The notes under the pieces are model-generated. The model saw only the letters and a list, made by a program, of their open reading frames with translations. It was not told the DNA's origin and ran no database searches. A DNA stretch of 49,799 nt from Pigoraptor vietnamica (Eukaryota; Opisthokonta; Filasterea), in the NCBI GenBank assembly GCA_943704525.1, contig CALSCQ010002514.1, positions 1 to 49,799 on the forward strand. Direction: 5' to 3'. Position 1 is the first letter of the stretch; each line of letters starts with the position of its first letter. Below are positions 35,402 to 49,799 of this stretch, one piece after another. The position numbers and the translations under genes are program-made.

Positions 35402-38400
35402 ATGACCGTGGCCAAGGCGCAGGCGGCGAACGTCAAGTGGACGCCGGCGGCGCCAGAGAAGACAAAGATCTACGAGTTCATGAGGGTCGTCAACGCAAAG
35501 TACGGCCTCAACCTCGGTGAGTGGTCTCGGCGTCGCTGCTCCTTAGACCTGGCGCGCACTGACCACGTGAGCACGTGCGAATGCAGGCGACTACCACGGG
35601 CTGTGGCAGTGGTCCGTCGAGAAGTATGCGGACTTTTGGGCGACGTTCTTCGAGTATGCCGGCATTGTGCACTCGCAGCCCCACGAGGAGGTGTGCGGTT
35701 TGCTTCTCTTTTGAACGGCTTGGTTGACTTCTTGTGTGCGAGTGAAGCGCGTGTGCCTGTGCAAGTTACGCTGCGATGCGTGGCCATCCCTTTTGTTTTG
35801 TGCGATCACGGACGCTTGAGTTCAACGTGCGCAACTGCTGACAAACGAATCGCGCTTGAATGGGTCGCAGGTCGTGGACATGACAAAGCGCATGGACGAA
35901 GTGCCCGAGTGGTTCCGCGGCGCGCGCCTCAACTTTGCCGAGAACCTCCTCCGCTACAACGACGACCGCGTCGCCCTCATCGGGACGGGTGCGTTTGCTC
36001 GATGAATGCGCGGCATCTTTGGTTGTGATGCGTGTTGTGCACTGGTTTTCCCTCTGCGACCGCGTTTGTTCCATGCGGCAATTTTGACTGCATTTGGGTT
36101 GTCTGCATTGGCTCACTCGCCTTGCTTTGTGGGCAGGTGAGGCGCGCAAGCCGTTCAAGGTGACGTACCGTGAGCTGCACGCGCGCGTGGCGAGGGCTGC
36201 GTCGGCCATGCGGCAGGCGGGCGTCACGACGGGAGACCGCGTCGTCGGTGCGTGCTGTCTTGTGTGCCTTGTGTGTGTGCGTCTGGAGCGCCTTCACGTG
36301 ACTATTACGTCAGCGTGTTCGCTCATAAGAGGCGGTCTGTGTGCGTCGGCTGAGCCCCTTCGCGTGAACTGCGTGCAGGCTACATCCCCAACAGCGTGGA
36401 GGCTGTTGAGCTCATGCTGGCGGCGACGAGCATTGGTGCCATCTGGAGCTCCACTTCGCCCGACTTTGGCATCACGGTGGGTGTGCGTGCACCACGCGTC
36501 CCGGATTATCCCGAGTATTGGCAATGATTCTGCATGTTTTGTGCCAGTTGGCGCGGTGCCCACCTGTGTTAATGGCGATTGTGTCTGTCGCAGGGCGTGC
36601 TTGAGCGCTTCAGCCAGATCAACCCCAAGATGATTTTCTCTGTGAACGCCGTGCACTACAACGGCAAGGTGCACGACCACATGGGCAAGCTGCTCAAGGT
36701 CGTCGAGGGTGCGTGTCGCGCGTGTGCATGCTTGAGCCCGTGTCTTGTGTGCAAGTGAGCGTGCGTGTGTCACTGGCCACTTTCATCGCATTGCGATCGT
36801 CTTACGTGCGTGGCATTTGTCCTCCGGCTGTGTGCGTGCGTCTCTCACTCGCCCGTTCTCTGTAGGCCTTGGCGACCTGGAGCGCGTCGTCATTTTCCCC
36901 TTTGTCGAGTCGGCGCCCCTTGACCTCGCCATGATTCCGAAGGCGTACGTACTGCGACTTCTCAGCCATGCCTGTGATTTCGATGCCCCGTGCTTTCGCT
37001 GCTCACTCACTGTGATGCCGTTGTTCTCGCGTTTCCACTGCGAGTGTGCGTGCGTGAAATTCCACTCACGCGATGTGCGTTCGCAGCGAGCTGTACGAGT
37101 CGTTCCTGTCGCTCGCCGAGCCGAACCCCGTGCTCAAGTTTGAGCAGCTGCCATTCAACCACCCGCTCTACATTATGTTCTCGTCGGGCACCACGGGCGT
37201 GCCCAAGTGCATGGTCCACAGCGCAGGCGTGAGTGTTGTATATGTCACGACTGCAGGCAGTTGTCCATATGTGTTGGCGAATAGCCGTTGCGTTATATGC
37301 CATATGACTCTGGGATCTACCACGACGGATGTAATGCCGATTGAATTGTAGCTGATTGCCGTGCGGCCCAGGGCACACTTATTCAGCACATGAAGGAGCA
37401 CAAGCTGCACGCCGACCTCACCCGCGACGACGTGCTCTTCTATTACACCACGGTATGCATGCACACAGCCGTCCCACTCTGCGACTCTGCGTAACGTTAC
37501 TCACTCGCATCTTGCGCTGTGCAGACGGGATGGATGATGTGGAACTGGCTCGTCAGTGGCCTTGCGACCGGCTGCACCGTTGTTCTCTACGACGGCTCTC
37601 CGTTCATCCCCACACCTGTCACGCTGTGGGACCTCGCCGACGAGATTGGGTGGGTTGTCGCCGGCTACTTATCTCTGGGCATGAAGGGTGCTTCTGTCTT
37701 GAAGGGGGTGCTCACAAGCGCGTGGCTGCAGCATCACTGTGTTTGGCACCGGCGCAAAGTGGCTTGCGGCGCTCGAGGACAAGAACATCCGACCGAGTGA
37801 GTGTGGTGCAGCAGTGGTACTGAGGAGTGTAGTGGTACGAGTGTGATGCGGCGAACTGCATGCACACCATCCGCGTTGGAATATCGTTGTTCCACAAATC
37901 GCTGACCATGTGTGCGCGTGTGTGTGTGTCGCAGTTGAGACGCACAAGCTGGACACTGTGCGTGCGATTCTCTCGACGGGCTCTCCCCTCAAGCCCGAGA
38001 GCTTTGACTACGTGTACACGAGCATCAAGAAGGACGTCCTCCTCGGCTCGATTACGGGTGCGTTGCAGCTCACGTGGCCATGGATGCCTGTGTGTCTCAG
38101 TGACACTGGGACAGTGCTCTCGTGAGCTGCGTGTGTTGCTGACGGTGCGCCATGGCGAAATGCAGGCGGCACTGACATCATCTCGTGCTTCGCGGGTTCG
38201 AATCCCGCCCTTCCCGTCATCCGGGGTGAGATCCAGGCGCGCAACCTCGGCATGAAGATGGAGAGCTGGGACGAAGGTGCGGCACGTGATGTCAATGGGC
38301 GCTGCGCTCGTGTCGGTTACTGCGCTGCACTCTTTCCTACGCTACCCGTACTCCTTATCGTCGTCTCCGCTGTTCTCTTATTTTCTTTTGTGCCTCGACA

Positions 38401-39485
38401 GGCGGCCACCCCGTGTTTGACGAGAGCGGTGAGCTTGTGTGCACGGTGCCCTTCCCCTCGATGCCCGTCTCGTTCTGGAACGACCCCGACGGCTCCAAGT
38501 ACCGCGGCGCGTACTTCGGCAAGTACGACGGTGGGTATCGATTGACATCTGTGCATTGCCTACTCCATCGAGTCACCAAAATTTCTGCACACGCGCGCAT
38601 ACATCCCCACGCGTGCACGCACTCATGCATTACGCATGGACGCATACGCACTCGCTGCACGGGCTAACAAGTCCTACTGCTTTGCAGGAGTGTGGGCGCA
38701 CGGCGACTTTGTGCAGATTACAGCGGCGACTGGCGGCATCTGGATGCTTGGGCGCAGGTGCGTTTTGTGTGTGCTCGTTGAGGCAGGCGGTGTATGCGTT
38801 CGTAAACACACATTCATGCGTTTGTTCCAGTACTGCTGTCGCTGTGTGACGTTGAAGCAGATGTGGTGGCCTTGGTGTGTTTGTTGCCTTGGTGTGTTTG
38901 TTGCGTTGGGGCGGGCACTTCCTCTGAGCGGCGCTTGTCTCCCCGCAGCGACGGCACGCTGAACCCCGCTGGCGTCCGCTTTGGCAGCGCCGAGATTTAC
39001 AACGTCGGTGAGTTCAAACGCAGGCGTCCTCCGCGTTGTTGCCGTTGTTGTCTCTCCTTCACTCGCCTGTGTCATGGTCTCTCATGGTCTCCGTTGGCGT
39101 CCGTGCGCCACTCACACTGACTCTTCCTTCGATGCCCGCAGTGGAGCCCTTCCCCGAGATCGCCGACAGCCTGTGCGTGGCACAGAAGATGGGCGCCGAC
39201 GAGCGCGTGATTCTGTTCCTCATGATGGCACCCGGCTACGAGTTCAACGACGACATTGTCAAGCGCGTCGCCGCCGCCATTCGCGAGCAGCTGTCGGCGC
39301 GTCACGTGCCCGCCGTCATCCTCCCGACGCCCGCGATCCCTTACACGATCAACGGCAAGAAGGTCGAGGTCGCCGTGAAGAAGATTATCGGCGGACAGCC
39401 CGTGCACCACCGCGCGTCGCTCTCGAACCCGGACTCGCTCGATCTCTACGCCAACCTGCCCGCACTCCAGCTCCCGCAGTTGTGA
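35402..39485 (+). CDS. AACS: Acetoacetyl-CoA synthetase
   Basis: Cytosolic ANL-family ligase activating acetoacetate to acetoacetyl-CoA; 662 residues (human 672) in 17 exons: 35402-35516, 35587-35690, 35871-35988, 36137-36247, 36379-36476, 36594-36708, 36866-36944, 37087-37228, 37372-37452, 37525-37649, 37732-37796, 37935-38057, 38166-38276, 38402-38530, 38688-38757, 38949-39007, 39142-39485. All phases agree. Motifs are WSSTSPDFG, the P-loop [77 protein letters not shown] and the C-terminal [13 protein letters not shown] with the adenylation Lys. AACS-specific wording ([16 protein letters not shown]) separates it from acetyl-CoA synthetase. Exon 13 by chance contains a perfect tRNA T-arm-like stem, which is coding. 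Confidence 0.97.
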
Positions 39486-39774
39486 GCGTGGGGGCGGTGA
39501 CATGTTACTTGCCCCCTCCAGCCGCTGTCCCTATGGCGAGCGATGTGCGTCGATATTCTTTCGGTTTTCTGAGTTTGTCTGCGGTTGCGCGCGTGCATTC
39601 AAGCTGCGTTGGCGTTGCGGCGCGTTTTCAATACACAGAGGCACTTTTTTCGAATTTGATTTCGCTATTAATACAGGCAGGGACGCACGCGCGACGCACG
39701 AACGCACGCACGCAAACCGCACGCACGCAGCGCACGCAAACCGCACGCAGACAGGACGCGGCGATCTCTCGCCA
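39486..39774. other. Convergent 3' gap with ACGC-rich repeats, AACS / LRR receptor
   Basis: These 289 bp lie between stop codons. Positions about 39680-39760 are short tandem repeats of GCACGCA and ACGCAAACCGC. No gene seen. Confidence 0.6.
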
Positions 39775-42700
39775 CTACACATGCTCGACATAGTCGACGA
39801 CCTCGGCAAACGTGTCGTCGTTGCCGTCGGGCACGTCCGGGACCTGCAGTTTCTTCTGCTGCCCAGACGGAACCTCCATGTGCACCGAATTCCGCTTGGA
39901 CGACGTCGAAGGGGCGTCGAGCCTCAGCGCCGACGCGGCCGCCGACGCCGGTCGCGAGTTGTCCATCCACGCGAGGGATATGCGGCGCATGGGGTCGACG
40001 ACATGCGAGAGGTGGCGCACGAGGGCGGGCTCCTGTCGCCCGCTCGCCGTGCGCAGCGCAATCAAATAAAGCGCGACCTCCACCGGATAGGCCGTCATGA
40101 GGACGCACCCGATCGTGAACGTGATCGCCTGGCACGTGACGACGCTCCCCGCCAACACGTCGGACGAGAAGATGACGCCAGACACGATCGCGAGCAGCTC
40201 GACGTAGCCGGCGACCGTCTCGAGCCTGTTCATGCGCGGGTCGTTGTAAGGGCGGAGGAGCGTCTGGATGCCCAGCGAGGCGGCGAGGACGAGGAACACG
40301 AACACGACGCCCGTGTAGTAGCTGCCAATGTTCGACGCAGAGAGGACGACGAAGAACACCCGCTTCACAAAGTGCACAATCTCGTAATAGCGGCAGCCGG
40401 CGTGGTACGGGTCGGTGACGAAGGACGAGACCGTCACGAGCGTGCGGCGGCGCGCGAACGAAATGCCGGGCGAGAGGGACGCGCGGATGAGCGCGATGAA
40501 GGCGACCGGGATGCCGAGGATGTAGCACACGAGCGACGCAATCGCAATGCCGAGCATCGCGCGGTACGCCGAACCGTCGCACTCGAGCCACGGAAAGTGG
40601 CGCGAGTACTGCTGCCCGGTGAGCGCGTCCGATTCGCAGCTGAAGGCGTTCACAATTCCGAAGAGAATGGGGATGTAACAGAGGTCGAGAATCATCAGGA
40701 AAACGCGCGCCCACCGAGCGCGAAACTCGCTCGCAAGGCGGTCCCGGCCGAGCGCAAGCAGCGTCAACAGAAAGCCCCACGTGCCGCCGCCATACGAACG
40801 CGAGACAATCGGACGCGACCCCCTTCTGTTCGACGAGGGTGGAGGCGCGGCGGCTGCAAGGCGCGAGGGTGTGCTGCTCGTGCCATTGTCCGCGGCACTC
40901 GTCGCGCCGTCAGCGTCCGAGCCGCCCACTGGCCCCAAGCGCACCACGGGCGTCGCGCGGGAATTGCCGGCCTTCCAGCAGATGAGCGACGCGAGGACAT
41001 AGAAGAGGGCGAGGATGACGCCCGCCGCGCACCCAGTAACAAGCGGGAGAAGGACTCGGTACGCGAGCAGGCCCGTCGGGGACACCGACACGAGGCACGT
41101 GATCGACTCTGGGTTGAAGAGCGTCCACGCTATTGCGCGGCTGCTGGCGTAGATGCTATCGGGCCAGTGGAACGCGGTACGTCCGATGATGATCGCGACG
41201 ATCTGCGACGCCAGAAACGCACTCTTCGCCGCCTGTCCGAAGAAGGAATACCCGTCCACGAGCGCCACGCCCACGAACCAAAATATGGCGGCGACGACAA
41301 ACACGCCCACCCAGAAGCGGGAGAGGTCCTTGTCGCACGGCGTGCACACAAAGCCCTCGCGGTAGAAGTCCGTGGAACAGCGCGAGCACAGGCGGTCCTC
41401 GTACCCTGGTGCAGGTGCGTGGGAATGGGTGATGAGTTGCAGTTGAGAGTGGGTGATGCAGTTGAGAGTGGTGAGATGCAGTTGCTCCAAGCACGCCGAC
41501 CAACAAAGAGAGCAACGCGTTACGCTGAAGGACGCTCCGTTACGCACCCTCTGCGCACTCGTACGGATTGACGTTCGTCGGGTTGCACTGCACTTCGCCT
41601 GTGTTGCGCATCCCGTGACATTAGCACAATCCAACAAATTCAGACATTGCGGCGCTCAACGCACAGCGAGAGGAAAAGTACGTACCCCTCGACAGCTTGC
41701 TGCACGGGGCCAGCATCACCCAGTCCTTCGGATTGCGCGAGAAGGGCAGGGGGTACGTGCCGCGCGGTGCCACCCTGAGTGCGTGCATTCCACGTCAGCG
41801 ATACCTCAGAGCATCAGGCGCACATGTGCATGCACACTCACGCGCGCGCACTGCACGCTGCACTCACATGGTCGTGGCGAGCGAGGTGTTTGTCGGTACA
41901 CCGCAGAGTGCGTCGGTTATGCACGGGCGGCAGTCGGGGACGGCACCGTAGTAGCCCGTCTCGCACTTGCAAAGCTGGTACGAGTCGTACTTGTGGTCGA
42001 TGTAGACCTGCATGCACGGGGCGCAAAAATGGGTCGCATCAACAGTCTGCACGCGTGCATTGCGTCCGTGTGTGCATGCTCGAGGGTTGTCCTCTATGGA
42101 TGCAGGCACGCGTGTTGCGATACACGCGATAGGATGATGATAACAATGCAGGGCAGCAAGCGGCAGTGGGCACGGACCTGCAGCTTGTCCGTCGGACCGA
42201 TGAGCGTTGGGCACTCAAAGTACGTCCCCGGCTGCCTGGCGAAGGTGGACGTCGGCTGCACAAACGACGGCAGCGCGGGGGCGGCAAGCCCCGTGTTGTT
42301 CGCAATGCTGAAGAACCGCAGGTTGCTCAGTCGCCCAATCATTTGCGGAATGGCGCCGACGAACTGGTTCGACGACAAGTCGAGGTATTCGAGCTTCTCG
42401 AAGTTCGCGAGGAGCGTCCCATACACGGCGCCCGACAGCCTGTTTTTCGACACGTCAAACACCGAGAGCTTCAGGAACGCCTGCGTTGTAAACTCTATCG
42501 AGCCGAACAGGCGGTTGCTGCTGAGGTCCAGCGACGTCAGCGTTAGCGGCGACGCGCCCACAAGCCCGATGAAGATTGACGAGAAGTCCGCATCGATCAA
42601 GTTGCTCGACATGTCCACTCGCTCGAGAAACCGAAGGTTGAAGAGGCCCGCGGGAAGAGGGGCGGTGAGGCGGTTGCGCGCAGCCACGAGCGCCTTGAGC

Positions 42701-44296
42701 GACAGCGCGCCCGACAGCGAGTCGTGGAGGGGGCCGGAAAACGCGTTCTGGCTCACGTCCAGCTGTTCGATAGCGGGGATGCCCGCGACCGAAAAGAACG
42801 CGCCGGAGAGGTTGTTGATGCCGAGGTCGAGAACCGTCAGCTTCGGACAGAGGACGAAGGTGGTCCCTATGCCCGCGGAATCGATGGTCGAGAAGCGGTT
42901 GTTGCGCAGCGACACTGTCTGCAGCGCCGTGAGGTTCTTAAACTGCGGCACGGACCCAGAGAACAGGTTGTTGCTGATGTCGAGCGTCTGGAGCGAAACA
43001 AGCGTGGAGAAGGCATCGCTTGGAATGGCGCCGTCGAAGCGGTTGCCCTGGAGGGAGAGGAACTTGAGCGAGGGCAGGTTCCACGACGTCGGCATCTGTC
43101 CCGAGAACGCGCACTGCGCAAACGAGAGGTACTGCAGGCGCGGGAGGGCGAGCAGGCCCGCGGGAACGGCGCCCGACACGCGCGTGTCGTCGCCCTTCAA
43201 GTATTTCAGGCGCACAAGCGTCCCCATCGACGCCGGCAGCGAGCCCGACAGGCCCGTGCCCGATATCTCCAGCATACGCATCTCTGGGAACACGCCAAAG
43301 TCAGGCACCGGGCCGACAAGACCCGCGTTGCTACTGATATAGAGCGTCCGCAGCTCCGTGAGCGTCGCGAGGGACGAGGGCAGCGAGCCCACTAAGCCCA
43401 TCTTCGGTATGTTGAGAGCGTGCACGCGGCCGAGCGAGTTGCAACGCACGCCGAACCAACCCCGGCCGACGCACGGGTTCCCGCGCGGGTTGTCGCGCCA
43501 GCCATACGGGTACTGCCACCCCGCGCCGCCGAGCTTGTCGTACAGCTCTGCGAGGACGGCGATGTCTGCGGGCACAGCGGGCGCACTCGCAAAGCTGACG
43601 GTAATGTTTGTCCCGTGGGCGAGGGCGTCGATCAGCCTGTTGCCGTCTGCGCTCGATATCATGGCACCGGGGATGACGTCGAGGGAGACGGGCACGCCGT
43701 AGTTGATAGCCGTCATGATCACGGGGACGGGGGACGCCACGGCCAGCGTCTGCACGATGAGAGCCGCACGCGCACCCACGGCCATCAGGCTGTTGAGCTT
43801 GACCTGGAACGAACACGCGCCGCGCCGCGCAATCGCAATGCTCCCGTTCAGGGCTGCTGCATTCTTGAGAGAGTCCACGCTGCACGCCAGGGGGTCGTCC
43901 GCCGCTGCGTGCGAGCGCCGAGTAAGCAACCCGCCGGCACGTCAATAACAAGCGGGCGCTACACGTACTCAAACAAGCATGTGTGCAAGCGCCGCAAACA
44001 CAAACCACACACATGCACGCAAGCGTATGCACTCTTCACATGTGCACATGGCACGCAAATACACGCGCAATGGACGCCCGGAGGCGTACGGTCCATCAAC
44101 GCGTAAACGCGTAAACGTGCCGGCATCACTCACCGACAAGCGGCGCCGTTATCGTTCCCGAGGGCGACTGGCCAAAATCGCCATGAAGCACATCCATGCG
44201 AGCGTCGTCGAAGAAGCCGGGCGGCGATTCGATGCGCACCTCAAAGGCAAGCGCGCACGTGACGAGATGCAAGAAGAGAACGGCCACTGGTGCCAT
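39775..44296 (-). CDS. PA-LRR-Cys-rich multi-pass receptor-like protein
   Basis: Predicted cell-surface protein, 1,266 residues. Exons: 44296-44134, 43904-42178, 42007-41868, 41774-41686, 41598-41548, 41405-39775. The signal peptide VAVLFLHLVTCALAFEV follows the ATG at 44296. A protease-associated-like domain spans about 20-150 (RRGACSFQVKLNSLMAVGA). A plant-type LRR cap with WFGVRCNSLGRV is followed by about 14 leucine-rich repeats to about 620. A cysteine-rich stretch of paired CxxC motifs (CKCETGYYG, CRPC, CSRCSTDFYREGFVCTPC) leads to about nine membrane helices from about 745 to 1190, then a Ser-rich cytoplasmic tail. Cys-rich modules followed by such TRP-like helix bundles are common in protist surface proteins. 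Ligand and output are unknown. Ion-channel function would be speculation. Confidence 0.85.
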
Positions 44297-45058
44297 GTCG
44301 CGCGTGCGGCACCAACGGCCCGTCAGGCGCCCACTTCGCGCGAAGCCCGGCATTTTCGGTGCGCAGCAGACTGGGCGCTCTTTTGGAAAATGTCTCACCA
44401 GGCGGCTCTCACACACATCCCAAAGGGCGCATCTTCAAAACGCCGCACAAGTGTTGCGAGGCTGAGGTGGCCAAACAACAGTCAACTCCAAAACAACCGC
44501 AGCGAATCACGCGATGCGACGCACTCTAACACACACCAACAGAAGCACGAGAATAAAGTGCTTTCTGCATTGAGATGGCGAGGGGCATGTAGACGAAAAT
44601 CTCCGCGCGCGTGCGTGCGTGCGCCGCGGTGCACGAACCTTGCCGGTGCGTCGGCGAAAGAGGGCGGCGACGGTGTCACCATGTCAGGACAACCGTGAGC
44701 GACGTTCTTTTGAGGCTTACCGTACTCCACCGAAGCGAATATATTGGCAAATTGGGTAATAGCATGCTATTTTTCTGCATGGATACAAATTAACGGCCGA
44801 TCTCGGGGTGCAATGCGGGGATTGGTCGCAGGCGGACTCGTCTAATAATACGGGGTGGGACATCGCACCCGCAGCCACTCGCCGAAGTCGGCATCTCAGA
44901 GAGAAATCAGTTTCACGATTGTCTCGACACACCAAAGTCAGTACCTCTGAGTCTTCCGCCGAACGAGAAGACGTTTCACTCTGTCCCATTGCACTACAGG
45001 GTCCCCTTATTGTGCGTGTGGCAAGCGAATCTAACGCGTCTGAGGGGCTGTGGGCCGC
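44297..45058. promoter_or_regulatory. Divergent promoter gap, LRR receptor / GDPD
   Basis: A 762-bp gap. An ATTGG (inverted CCAAT) lies at about 44821, some 240 bp before the GDPD start. A somewhat AT-rich patch (44725-44800) is present. Open frames here are antisense shadows; no gene was recognised. Confidence 0.5.
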
Positions 45059-46146
45059 ATGTCGCAAATGCCGGCGCACGGTCGGCTTGCGCACGCGGCG
45101 CTTCTGTTAAACCTGTGCATCGCACTCGCCTCGGGCCTGCTCGCTTCGACGCCCACGAAGATTGTCGGTGCGTCTTTGCTGCGTGGAGGCTCTCTTTCTC
45201 TCTCGAAGTCGTTGGTGCGGGTCTCTCTCCTCGGTCGGACATTGGTGTTCTGATTGCGCTTCTGCATTTCCAGGTCACCGCGGCGACCCCTACTACGTGC
45301 CAGGCCACACGCTCGCTTCTTATTCCATTGTGAGTTGTTCCTATAATCACAGTGCCTCACTTCTATGGTGTCTCCTCTCATGTTTGGAATCCGTCTCACT
45401 TGCGTGCGTTCAGTTCGCGTGATGGCTCGTTCGTGACGATGTCCACTCGTATTTTGGAGTTCGTCTTTCTCAGTCGTCTGATTGCACCTTTCGTGCGCAG
45501 GCGATCGCAGAGGGCGTCGATTTCATTGAGCCTGATGTTGTGATGACGAGCGACGGGCAGCTCGTGTGTCGCCATGACCTCGACCTCGAGCAGTCGACCG
45601 ACGTGTCGCTCAAGCCAGAATATGCGGACCGGAAAAGGTGGCGAGATGTGCGTACGTGCACGTGCTCCCTTCTGACAAAAGGTACTCAGAGTGCTAACAC
45701 ACGCGCGCACACACACACTTTCAGGTCGATGTTTCTCGAATCTGTAGGTCGCTCGTTCGAGAGCTGGTGGGTGCAGGATTTCACACTGAGCGAAATCAAG
45801 ACGCTGCGGTCGGTGCAGCGCGTGGCAGACCCCGCACTGCGCGATCCCTTCTTCAATGGCATGTGGGAGGTGGCCACTTTTGAGGAGTCGGTGAGTGTGC
45901 TCGCTCTCACTGCATTTTCACCGTCCACTGGGGTCTCTGACACGTGCGTGTGTTTGTGCGATTGCGGCAGATCTCGTTCGTGTTGCAGAGGTCAAGGGCA
46001 CTCGGACGGCCAATTGGGTGTGTAAGCACTTACACATACGCCCCATCTACCCTCACATATACTCACACGCACTTCACACAAATGCACAATGTACACTCAC
46101 ACTCGCACACATCCACCGACCGCACACGCTTACACACACACACACA

Positions 46147-46182
<36 letters not shown>

Positions 46183-47169
46183 ATCGCTTAATTCGCACTT
46201 CACCTCAGTATTATGCCCGAGCTCAAGAGCCCGTTTCACTACTCGCGCGCGTCACTCGCTGCCGGTCGCAACGAGACGTACTTCGAGGACGAATTCCTCC
46301 GAGTTCTCGGCAAGTACGGCTACCTCGACGACGCTCCTCCCGGCCCTCTCATCGTGCAATGCGCCGAATCGCGCACGCTCAAATACCTGCGGTCCAAATT
46401 TCCGCGGCTGCAGACGATGCAGCTTGTCTTCGGGGACGCCTTCGAGCCTGACACGGGCTTTTCGCACGACGTATACCTCACGCGCCCCGGCATGGACGAC
46501 CTTGTCGCGTACGCGAGCGCACTCGGCCCGTGGAAGGAGTTCCTGGTCGCCGGCAAAGGGCCGCAGTGGTGGTTTTCGAACAGCACTGGCCTCGTGCCGC
46601 CAGAACTGGTCGGCCGCCTTCGTCGCAACGGGACTGTGGCCGCGCCGTATGTCGATCCCGACGATGTTGTGCGCGAACTGCACAAGCGCGGCATTATGGT
46701 CTTTCCCTGGACGTTCCGCAACCCTCAGGAGGACTCCTCGGCGCAGATCGCGGCGGCGCTTTCGGGGGGCGACGTTGCGGCCGAGTTTCGTCGCTTCCTC
46801 GCGCTTGGCGTGGACGGTGTGTTTGTGGAGAAGGCGCTCCCCGCTGTATACGTGCGCGACACGCAGTCTCTCTGCGGCGACAGCTGTCACGCTGGTGGGG
46901 ACGTCGTTATTCCGGTTGACGGCACGTCGTGCGCAAGGGGTGTGTCGACAGTGCTCGCCGTGGCCATTGGCGTCGCCTCCGCCGTCGCCGGGGCAGGCGT
47001 CGCCATTCTCATCCCCATGGTGGTGCGCCGGTTCCGTGCGAAGCGCGCGGAATACCATCGCACGCACTCGAACGCAAGCGGCACGGGGCGATCCACGAGC
47101 CGAAATCACATTCGCCTGGCCATGTTGAGCGGGGACGGCGACGAGAGCGACACGCTGTTCGAAGACTGA
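45059..47169 (+). CDS. Membrane-anchored glycerophosphodiester phosphodiesterase
   Basis: Hydrolyses glycerophosphodiesters to glycerol-3-phosphate and an alcohol; 491 residues. Exons: 45059-45167, 45274-45329, 45501-45637, 45725-45890, 45971-46017, 46209-47169. The signal peptide is about residues 10-30 (AALLLNLCIALASGLLA). GDPD motifs are GHRGDPYYVPGHT, FIEPDVVMTSDG with VCRHD (metal and catalytic residues), WWVQDFTLSEIKTLR and GIMPELKSP with the conserved Glu. The TIM-barrel end is DGVFVEKA. Sequons include NET, NST and NGT. A single helix at about 417-444 (VLAVAIGVASAVAGAGVAIL) is followed by an Arg-rich cytoplasmic tail, so the enzyme faces the lumen or outside. ATG 45059 is chosen over the upstream in-frame GTG. 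Confidence 0.92.
46115..46182 (+). repeat. (CA)n tract before GDPD exon 6 acceptor
   Basis: A CA dinucleotide run with a few ACAG and TACA interruptions, ending about 25 bases before the 3' splice site at 46208. It is CA in transcript sense. Confidence 0.93.
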
Positions 47170-47570
47170 GCGGCCGCGCTGCTTTGTTTTCTTGTCAAGG
47201 ACGACGGTAGAGAGAATCGAAACGCTCGACGTGGAGTGGAGCGAGGTTCTTCGCTGTTGTCCGCAGCGCTTGAGAGAGTAACTGGATGCGTGGGTGTAAC
47301 GGAGTAACACAGTTTTATGGGGGTTTGTATGGAAGCTTCCGCCAGCCAATCATCATGCGCCAGCCTCGCAGTGCCAGCGTGATGTCACACTGCCGGTGTG
47401 TGTGTGTGTGTGCGTGCCTCCCTCCTCCCGCACGTGCGTCCGTCAGCGCCACGCACACACGCACGCAACGCACGCAGCTTTATTGTGAGCAAATTCACAG
47501 TCATCTCCTTCAAAAAAAGCGCAAGCACACCAAACAGCCGTCGCACATCGAGCCTTTCGCACAAGCAGCC
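47170..47570 (+). promoter_or_regulatory. Gap between GDPD and enolase, enolase promoter
   Basis: A 401-bp gap between two plus-strand genes. A GCCAATCA element lies at about 47345-47352, a (TG)n/(CGCA)n stretch at 47395-47475, and CTTTATTG about 90 bp before the ATG. Confidence 0.5.

Positions 47571-49799
<2,229 letters not shown>

Noticed and set aside
38185-38210. Perfect tRNA T-arm-like stem-loop (GCGGGTTCGAATCCCGC)
   Set aside because: It has no matching acceptor stem, D arm or anticodon arm, and it lies inside AACS exon 13, where it codes AGSNPA in the conserved TDIISCFAG region.
39680-39760. ACGCACGC-type repeats as a possible CRISPR-like array
   Set aside because: Units are short and irregular with no unique spacers, in a eukaryotic 3' gap.
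43979-44698. 239-codon plus-strand open frame overlapping exon 1 of the LRR receptor
   Set aside because: Low-complexity Arg/His/Ala composition, no similarity, antisense to a well supported signal-peptide exon.

Overview
The window is nuclear DNA from a GC-rich, compact, intron-bearing unicellular eukaryote. Sixteen protein genes sit in 49.8 kb. Gaps between genes are about 0.14 to 0.87 kb. I count 94 GT-AG introns, nearly all short, with donors mostly of the GTGCGT/GTGAGT type and acceptors mostly GCAG. The standard genetic code is used. Centrin implies centrioles or flagella, and lumazine synthase implies riboflavin self-sufficiency, which argues against an animal. I cannot place the organism to a lineage from sequence alone. 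No rRNA, tRNA, transposon, virus-derived element or CRISPR was recognised.

Left third (1-18.5 kb): ABCH-type transporter (minus, runs off the left edge), TMEM267 homologue (plus), centrin (minus), ABCE1/RLI1 (plus), a divergent pair of related nine-cysteine membrane proteins of unknown function (minus/plus), an HLTF/Rad5-type HIRAN-SNF2-RING helicase (minus), and a monoglyceride-lipase-like hydrolase (plus).

Middle (18.5-34.8 kb): a 1,464-residue PH-RUN protein (minus), a NEK9-like kinase-RCC1-coiled-coil protein with an N-terminal DUF4347-like domain (plus), PIG-U of the GPI transamidase (minus), and lumazine synthase (minus).

Right third (34.8-49.8 kb): acetoacetyl-CoA synthetase (plus, 17 exons), a PA-LRR-cysteine-rich multi-pass receptor-like protein (minus), a membrane-anchored glycerophosphodiester phosphodiesterase (plus), and enolase (plus, last exon beyond the right edge).

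Genes alternate strand almost perfectly: 13 of 15 neighbouring pairs face opposite ways. Most genes therefore share either a bidirectional promoter gap or a 3' gap. Gene content is otherwise ordinary housekeeping plus a few lineage-specific surface and signalling proteins. The most novel items are the nine-cysteine divergent pair and the DUF4347-NEK fusion. Exon coordinates were read by eye, and reading-frame phase was checked at every junction. The only gene that does not close in frame is the HLTF-like one, which has two apparent one-base losses.
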